Positions 34,396-38,309 of a stretch of DNA of 38,309 nucleotides are shown here, piece after piece. The stretch covers positions 1-38,309 of the forward strand of contig NZ_MLAN01000013.1 in NCBI RefSeq assembly GCF_002272875.1. The letters are read 5' to 3'. Under the pieces are notes generated by a model, which did no database searches, was not told the origin of the DNA, and saw nothing but the letters and a program-made list of their open reading frames with translations. A program made the position numbers and the translations under genes. Position 1 is the first letter of the stretch; each line of letters starts with the position of its first letter. Origin of the DNA: Helicobacter sp. 11S02629-2. Lineage in GTDB: Bacteria; Campylobacterota; Campylobacteria; Campylobacterales; Helicobacteraceae.

Positions 34396-34436
34396 AGATA
34401 GAATCTAAAAACTAGCTAGGACATTAGATTCTATCT
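34396..34436. terminator. inverted AGAWTCT pair between convergent genes
   Basis: AGATAGAATCTAA (34396-34408) pairs perfectly with TTAGATTCTATCT (34424-34436) across a 15-nt loop, 5 bp beyond the minus-strand cytochrome stop. It is probably a terminator for the sulfite dehydrogenase operon. It is another case of two copies of the window's frequent motif placed head to head. Confidence 0.65.
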
Positions 34437-34441
34437 ATTAT

Positions 34442-34777
34442 CTATTTTGGCAACTTATCTTTGGTTAAAAGAGGTCTTCTTGAAGAAGTGGCAACTTGTG
34501 GATAGTTTTTAGCTAAGTAGGTAAGTATAAGGTCTTCAGTTTTTGGGTCAAGCTCCCAAAGACCTTGTGTTTTTTGCATCCAAACTATAGTCTCTTTCCA
34601 CTCCTGCCTATTCCCCCTACCTTCGATTATAAAAGCCGCAGAATGGCAAACTGTGCAGTTTTGCTTAACTTCACTTAGTCCAACATCAACTTTTAAGCCA
34701 GTATTAGAATCTAGTTTCTCCGCTAACAAAAAAGAAAAGCACGCCATAAAGATAAGTAAGGGTTTAGCTAGTCTCAT
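34442..34777 (-). CDS. monohaem c-type cytochrome, SorB-like subunit
   Basis: This 111-aa periplasmic cytochrome is the likely electron-accepting subunit of the sulfite dehydrogenase encoded upstream. It has a Sec signal (MRLAKPLLIFMACFSFLLA), one haem site CTVCH, and a Met-containing segment WMQKTQGLWEL that could give the sixth ligand. I place the start at the ATG 34775-34777 because AAAGGAGG lies 7 nt before it; an earlier in-frame TTG would overlap the upstream gene and lacks such a site. The arrangement molybdoenzyme then cytochrome matches Campylobacter jejuni Cj0005c-Cj0004c, a sulfite:cytochrome c oxidoreductase. Confidence 0.85.
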   Translation of the reverse strand: MRLAKPLLIFMACFSFLLAEKLDSNTGLKVDVGLSEVKQNCTVCHSAAFIIEGRGNRQEWKETIVWMQKTQGLWELDPKTEDLILTYLAKNYPQVATSSRRPLLTKDKLPK

Positions 34778-34793
34778 ATCTTTGCCCTCCTTT

Positions 34794-36104
34794 TTACACA
34801 ACTTGAACTGCTATGCGGTGGCAAGCATTATTATTATATCCGCCCGGATTCCACGCTCCTAAGACCATAGGCTGTGATACACCTTTGCTATCAGTAGCCC
34901 TAGCCCAAACTTCATAGTAGCCTTTTGTTGGAAAGCTAACATTAGCCTCCCACTCCTGCCATGCTAGGCGATTTATAGGCTTTTTAAGCTTTGCTTTATG
35001 CCAAGTTTCGCCATAGTTTATAGACACATGCATACTAGCCACACTTAGATCCCCCGCCCACGCCTTGCCTCTTAGGGCTAAAGACTTGCCAAAAGGAGTA
35101 TGCACGCCTGTTAGAGGATGAGTGATAAGTGACTTTACTGCCATAGATTCTAAGATGCACATATGTGCGGGGTCGACTTTTGTACCCGGTGCTACTGGTG
35201 TGCAAGGGATACGATAAGAGCCCCCACCCATCTTAGGGCCATCATGGACTTTATTTCTAACTACAACTCTAACTAGCCACTTACCAGCCACAGAAGCAGG
35301 CCACCCGCCAATGACAAGCCTTAAAGGATAGCCATTCATATAAGGGATATCTTTGCCTTCATACTGCCAAGCTATCAAAGTCTCATCTTCTAGTGCTTTG
35401 TGCATAGGAACGCCTCTAGAGATAGGCACCTCGCCACTACCTGAAAGACTAGTGTCAGCCCCATAGTAGCCAATGTATACAGCATCTTTTTTGATCCCAC
35501 AAGATTCTAAGACATCTTTTAGGCGTACACCAGTCCACCCACCACAGCCTACTGCGCCTAACTGCCATTGATTCCCCCTTACTGCTGGGACTACATCAAA
35601 GCGGTTATTCCCCCCGCACTCAAGGACTAGGGCGTAAGTGTAGTGTTTGAACTTCTTTTTAAGCTCTTCTAGTTTAAAAGTAGTTGGTCTTTCACACGAT
35701 TCTCCTTCTATCCTAAGCTCCCATTTACTTAAGTCTATAGTTTTCTCTTCTGGTGGCAAGCCATTATTACGTATGAAAAGATGCTCTGGTTTAGTAAAGG
35801 GGTCATCTAAGAACTGAGGAAGTGTTTCAGCATTAATTGGCCTATCATTTAGATAGATTAAACCTTCTTTTCCTTTAACGCTAAAAGGGTGCAGTTCACT
35901 TGCTAAAAGACTAGATATAAAGCCACTTGCGCCATCTCTTGCAAGCGGAAGACTACCTCCTATAAGAGAAGCTAGGGCTAGAAGCGAACCTCCTTTTAAA
36001 AAACTCCTTCTTTTTAAAGAAGAAGGCACTTTGTTGGCGTCTAAGTCTTTGTTTGTTAAATCTTTTATATAAGCTTTTTTTATCTCTTGTGTACTTTTTT
36101 TCAT
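34794..36104 (-). CDS. sulfite dehydrogenase molybdenum subunit (SorA/SoxC-like)
   Basis: This 436-aa enzyme is of the sulfite oxidase family, which oxidises sulfite to sulfate in the periplasm and passes electrons to cytochrome c. A Tat signal (KRRSFLKGGSLLALASLIGG, residues 31-50) is set back behind a 30-residue charged N-terminus. The molybdenum-coordinating cysteine is Cys163 in VLECGGNNR. Other family blocks are GAVGCGGWTGVRLKDVLESC, GYPLRLVIGGWPASVAGKWL and the C-terminal dimer domain with YEVWARATDSKG. The partner cytochrome gene starts 16 bp downstream (Campylobacter Cj0005c-Cj0004c arrangement). It lets respiratory chains use host or environmental sulfite and detoxifies it. It diverges from the graspetide operon over about 280 bp. 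Confidence 0.9.
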   Translation of the reverse strand: MKKSTQEIKKAYIKDLTNKDLDANKVPSSLKRRSFLKGGSLLALASLIGGSLPLARDGASGFISSLLASELHPFSVKGKEGLIYLNDRPINAETLPQFLDDPFTKPEHLFIRNNGLPPEEKTIDLSKWELRIEGESCERPTTFKLEELKKKFKHYTYALVLECGGNNRFDVVPAVRGNQWQLGAVGCGGWTGVRLKDVLESCGIKKDAVYIGYYGADTSLSGSGEVPISRGVPMHKALEDETLIAWQYEGKDIPYMNGYPLRLVIGGWPASVAGKWLVRVVVRNKVHDGPKMGGGSYRIPCTPVAPGTKVDPAHMCILESMAVKSLITHPLTGVHTPFGKSLALRGKAWAGDLSVASMHVSINYGETWHKAKLKKPINRLAWQEWEANVSFPTKGYYEVWARATDSKGVSQPMVLGAWNPGGYNNNACHRIAVQVV

Positions 36105-36340
36105 TTACGCCATCCTTTTATTCAAGCTTGTTTTACCATTTTCATCGCTTTAGTTTCTTTTGTCAAGTTTTTATCAAGCTAGATACATAGAATCTTTACA
36201 TTAGTGTATGTTTATAACACTTTAAACAGATATGGCAAGCTAACTTTTAGCTTTTGTGTGAATAAGTATCATTCTTTATTAAGAGGGCTTTAAAGAAGGT
36301 AGTGGCTTTATGTCTAAATATCTTATTAAGTATTTTTTAA

Positions 36341-36354
36341 GGGGGGGGGGGGGG
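36341..36354 (+). repeat. poly-G tract (G14), candidate phase-variation switch
   Basis: Fourteen consecutive G residues lie 34 bp before the first gene of the graspetide operon. The tract is flanked by TTTTTTAA upstream and TAAAAT downstream. It is far longer than chance allows in 35% G+C DNA and is in the size range of known contingency tracts in Helicobacter and Campylobacter. The assembly may itself be uncertain by a base or more here. Confidence 0.9.
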
Positions 36355-36360
36355 TAAAAT
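36355..36360 (+). promoter_or_regulatory. candidate -10 box abutting the G14 tract
   Basis: TAAAAT directly follows the G run and is 29 bp before the operon's ATG. If it is the -10 box, the G tract is the spacer to the T-rich stretch at 36332-36338 standing where a -35 would be. Tract-length changes would then alter promoter strength. Confidence 0.4.
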
Positions 36361-36388
36361 GGCATCAATTTCTACAAAAGGAGATCTT

Positions 36389-36601
36389 ATGGGATTTTTT
36401 GATGTGCTTGGCAAAATTGGAAAGGGAGCTATGAACTCCTTAGAAGAATTCAATGCTGAATTTGAATCCTTAAAAATACGCTTTGCTGATAAAAATGAGG
36501 ATGAACTTTTAAGGATTTTAAAATCAGGAGACCCTAAAGAAAAAGTGGTTGCACATAGACTCCTAAAAGAAAAATATGGATATAGCAATAAAGACGCATA
36601 G
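36389..36601 (+). CDS. small protein of unknown function, first gene of graspetide operon
   Basis: This 70-aa protein was not recognised. It begins MGFFDVLGKIGKGAMNSLEE, an amphipathic, Gly-containing N-terminus. A charged helical part with NEDELLRILKSGDPKEKVVA and HRLLKEKYGY follows. No signal peptide, no cysteine. I chose the ATG at 36389 because AAAAGGAG (36376-36383) lies 5 nt before it; the frame is also open from an ATG at 36359 that lacks such a site. It is followed 37 bp later by the precursor-like peptide gene. It could be an immunity or accessory protein, or an unrelated gene sharing the switch. Confidence 0.7.
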   Translation: MGFFDVLGKIGKGAMNSLEEFNAEFESLKIRFADKNEDELLRILKSGDPKEKVVAHRLLKEKYGYSNKDA

Positions 36602-36638
36602 ATTTTATAAAAACTATTATGTATATAAAAGGAGCAAT

Positions 36639-36857
36639 ATGAATAATGATTTTAAGGTATTTGCTAGTTCTTTTTTAGAAGAGATGAAAACGGATCTGGG
36701 TATGAACAAAAAATGGAGTTGGACGCCAGCAAACAAAGATAGTTTCTATATTGTTGCTTCTGGCTCTCCTACAAACGCTACTGTTTCTACGTATGTTGAG
36801 GAAAAAGATCAGCACAGCAGCACTGATAGACCAAATGAAGGCATGATGGTAGGGTAA
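36639..36857 (+). CDS. putative graspetide (microviridin-like) precursor peptide
   Basis: This 72-aa peptide starts at the ATG 36639, behind AAAAGGAG. Its stop abuts the ATG of the ATP-grasp ligase gene (TAA then ATG). Residues 4-16 (DFKVFASSFLEEM) resemble the helical leader motif PFFARFLE by which microviridin ligases bind precursors: VFASSFLE shares the Phe, Phe-Leu and Glu positions. The C-terminal third (residues 43-68) has possible ester donors T45, T48, S50, T51, S60, S61 and T62, with acceptors E54, E55, D57, D63 and E67. It ends GMMVG. The classical microviridin core (TxKxPSD) is absent, so ring topology would differ. No cysteine, no signal peptide. Precursor identity is inferred from position and composition. 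Confidence 0.7.
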   Translation: MNNDFKVFASSFLEEMKTDLGMNKKWSWTPANKDSFYIVASGSPTNATVSTYVEEKDQHSSTDRPNEGMMVG

Positions 36858-37811
36858 ATGCTGCTTATCTTAACAGATACTCTTGATAAGCATGCTGATT
36901 TCGTAATATCTAAACTTTCAAACAACACTAAATATTTTAGACTAAATCTAGATGTAGAATCTCTTAAAAACACAAAAGTCACATATAGCAATAATGTCTT
37001 ATTGATCAATATCCAAAGCGTAGCTATATCGACAGATGATATACAAAAAGTTTGGTGTAGACGCTCATTTGTAGAAATACCTTTAGAATATGATGTTGGT
37101 GAAAGTGTAGATTTTAAGATTTGGAAAAATGAGTGGAATGCCACCCTTATTGGCTTATATACAATCTTAAAAAATAAAAAATGGCTAAATAATATTTCTG
37201 ATGCATTAAAAGGTGAGAATAAATACTATCAAATGCAACTAGCCAGAAAAGTCGGTCTTTTAATGCCCGATACTATAGTGTCTAATCAAAAAAATAAATT
37301 AATAAGCTTTATGAAAACACATAATGACGACTGTGTGTTCAAACTTATCAATCAAAATCTTTATGTATCTAAAGATAAAACGGTACAAGGTCTATATACC
37401 AATAGAATTTCAACCAAACATCTAAAAGATTTTCAAGAAGGTTGTGAAAATCCTATTTTATTGCAAGAATATATTGAAAAACAGTATGAGGTTAGATGGA
37501 CAGTTGTGAATGGAGAACATTTTGTGTGCAAAATTGATTCTCAAAAGTCACAAATTGCTAATGAAGACTGGCGAAGATATGATCTAGCACAAACACCTCA
37601 TGTTGCCATGAAAGCTCCTATAGAAATTAAGAATATAGTGAATAAGCTTATGCATATACTTAAGCTTGGGTATGGTGCACTAGACTTCATAGTAGATCCA
37701 AGCGGTAAATGGTATTTTCTTGAGATTAACTGCATGGGTCAATGGCTTTGGATAGAGAATCTAACCGGACTCAAAATATCTGATGCCATTATAAAATGGA
37801 TAGAGCATTAA
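36858..37811 (+). CDS. ATP-grasp ribosomal peptide ligase (MvdD/graspetide synthetase-like)
   Basis: This 317-aa ATP-grasp enzyme is of the MvdD/MvdC group, which forms omega-ester or omega-amide links between Ser/Thr/Lys and Asp/Glu side chains of a precursor peptide, using ATP to make acyl-phosphates. Landmarks are VWCRR (residues 65-69) and EWNATL (92-97), then CVFKL (159-163, probable ATP-binding Lys162) and LLQEYI (201-206, Glu204). YGALDFIVDPSGKWYFLEIN carries the metal-binding Asp276, Glu289 and Asn291, followed by GQWLWIE (294-300). The length is usual for the family. It begins at the ATG joined to the precursor stop, so it should be translationally coupled. No second ATP-grasp, acetyltransferase, peptidase or exporter is visible before the window ends. 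Confidence 0.85.
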   Translation: MLLILTDTLDKHADFVISKLSNNTKYFRLNLDVESLKNTKVTYSNNVLLINIQSVAISTDDIQKVWCRRSFVEIPLEYDVGESVDFKIWKNEWNATLIGLYTILKNKKWLNNISDALKGENKYYQMQLARKVGLLMPDTIVSNQKNKLISFMKTHNDDCVFKLINQNLYVSKDKTVQGLYTNRISTKHLKDFQEGCENPILLQEYIEKQYEVRWTVVNGEHFVCKIDSQKSQIANEDWRRYDLAQTPHVAMKAPIEIKNIVNKLMHILKLGYGALDFIVDPSGKWYFLEINCMGQWLWIENLTGLKISDAIIKWIEH

Positions 37812-37900
37812 AGCAATTATTTGTGGCAGTTATTGCAACCTACTATATTCTTTATAGATTCTATGTTAGGCAACATCCTCGTACTTTTGGCTACATTTAA
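37796..37900 (+). CDS. possible 34-aa membrane peptide overlapping the ligase end
   Basis: An ATG at 37796 opens a 34-codon frame that overlaps the last 16 nt of the ligase gene and ends at TAA 37898-37900. The peptide, MDRALKQLFVAVIATYYILY followed by RFYVRQHPRTFGYI, looks like a single membrane helix with positive flanks. There is no clear Shine-Dalgarno, so it would rely on coupling. It may be a chance frame or the broken start of an exporter gene. Low confidence. Confidence 0.2.
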   Translation: MDRALKQLFVAVIATYYILYRFYVRQHPRTFGYI

Positions 37901-38309
37901 TCTGCATTGTAGTTTTTAAGTGTAAGGAGAAGCTTTCGTTCAAAGATTATGGCTACTTTTTCTTTGCCAAACCTAGCACTTTTACTTTTTAGAGATTCTA
38001 AAAGTCCCAGCCTAGTTTCTTGCTTTGTGTACAACTTTCTCCATAAACATTTTCCCTGCAACCTAGCACTTCACCACTTGTATAATAAGTCGTGGCAATC
38101 ATATATTAAAAAATACTTGTTCATATATAATCATTACAAATACCAACTACTTACAAACCAAAAGCAATAAAACAAACAAACCAAACAAGCAAACATTAAA
38201 ACTAAAGAATCAAACATGTTATAAACATTACAAATATTAAAAAGATTCATTAAGTCTAATAAGCAAAAATGAAATATTAAAAAAATAAAAAACAAGTAAG
38301 TTATAAAAC
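37901..38309. other. AT-rich tail with no convincing gene
   Basis: These 409 bp hold a 12-bp direct repeat AACCTAGCACTT (37970-37981 and 38060-38071), one AGATTCT motif and low-complexity A/C-rich sequence towards the end. A 73-codon plus frame (37949-38170) and a start-less minus frame of about 58 codons exist but have no ribosome site and no family resemblance. It may be decayed repeat-derived DNA. Confidence 0.5.

Larger units (their letters stand above)
36105..36388. other. divergent promoter region with G14 tract
   Basis: This region lies between the sulfite dehydrogenase gene (minus) and the graspetide operon (plus). It holds the G14 tract and TAAAAT immediately after it, which could be the operon's -10 box, plus the AAAAGGAG ribosome site at 36376. 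A short frame starting at ATG 36310 runs through the G tract (see findings). AAAGGATGG precedes the minus-strand start. Confidence 0.5.

Noticed and set aside
34778-34801. TTG at 34801 as start of the cytochrome gene
   Set aside because: It overlaps the upstream gene and the residues it adds are simply the translated Shine-Dalgarno region; the ATG at 34775-34777 starts a proper signal peptide.
36359-36388. ATG at 36359 as start of the 70-aa protein
   Set aside because: It sits inside the TAAAAT following the G tract and has only G's upstream; the ATG at 36389 has AAAAGGAG at ideal spacing.
36576-36638. Upstream extension of the precursor peptide frame (ATG at 36576)
   Set aside because: It would overlap the 70-aa gene and lacks a ribosome site, whereas AAAAGGAG precedes the ATG at 36639.
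37949-38170. 73-codon plus-strand frame after the graspetide operon
   Set aside because: The nearest AAGGAG is about 20 bp from its ATG, codon use is unlike the neighbours, and it runs through low-complexity A/C-rich DNA. A minus-strand start-less frame covers the same place. Probably not coding.
1-38309. CRISPR array, tRNA, rRNA or tmRNA genes
   Set aside because: I searched by eye for regularly spaced direct repeats of 24-40 bp and for the T-loop GTTCRAATC pattern of tRNA and found none; the repeats present are short or intragenic.

Overview
The window (about 35% G+C by eye, dense coding, Leu codons CTA/CTT/TTA favoured) looks like a chromosome segment of an enterohepatic Helicobacter or a close Campylobacterota relative. 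Evidence: an addA-like helicase next to nhaA, recN next to nadK, and cmoB next to a hotdog thioesterase, all pairings I recall from Helicobacter pylori; a Campylobacter CstII-type sialyltransferase; a Campylobacter-type SorAB sulfite dehydrogenase; and a poly-G tract of the kind that drives phase variation in this group. Species assignment is inference.

Layout. 1-215: 3' end of a chemotaxis receptor, then a spacer with a G9 tract. 471-2108: two tandem MarC-family membrane proteins (minus). 2595-10927: a plus-strand run of addA-like helicase/nuclease, nhaA, an orphan MurE/MurF N-domain-like protein, cmoB, a thioesterase and rmuC. 11060-17816: a tightly packed minus-strand run (5'->3') of bioB, a Kef-type antiporter, a NifS-like class V aminotransferase, a J-domain protein, nadK and recN. 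18038-20740: an OPA-family sugar-phosphate-type transporter (minus) diverging from a GT42 sialyltransferase (plus, TTG start). 20741-21349: a 609-bp gap with a folded element resembling an IS200/IS605 right end. 21350-25289: an MFS transporter, a sugar-isomerase-like TIM barrel and an outer-membrane porin in one operon. 25622-27649: a secreted broad-spectrum amino-acid racemase convergent with a secreted ankyrin-repeat protein. 27784-36104: a molybdenum/sulfur oxidoreductase region: DoxDA-like protein, two tandem TorA/BisC-type S-/N-oxide reductases that share a 156-bp identical tract, and the SorAB sulfite dehydrogenase pair. 36341-37811: a compact, apparently phase-variable RiPP operon of the graspetide (microviridin-like) class: a G14 tract, a 70-aa protein of unknown function, a 72-aa precursor-like peptide and an MvdD-like ATP-grasp ligase. 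The last 500 bp are AT-rich with no convincing gene.

The most interesting system is the graspetide operon. The ATP-grasp enzyme has the microviridin-ligase landmarks (VWCRR near the N-terminus, LEINCMGQWLWIE near the C-terminus). The peptide directly before it has a leader helix resembling the microviridin leader and a C-terminal tail rich in Ser/Thr and Glu/Asp. The G14 tract can be read as a -35/-10 spacer or as a translational switch.

A second window-wide signal is the 7-mer AGATTCT/AGAATCT (extended TAGAWTCTA). By hand I count about 70 copies against roughly 8-9 expected from base composition. It sits inside genes (giving recurrent LDSK/LESK-type peptides) and, as inverted pairs, in hairpins between genes.
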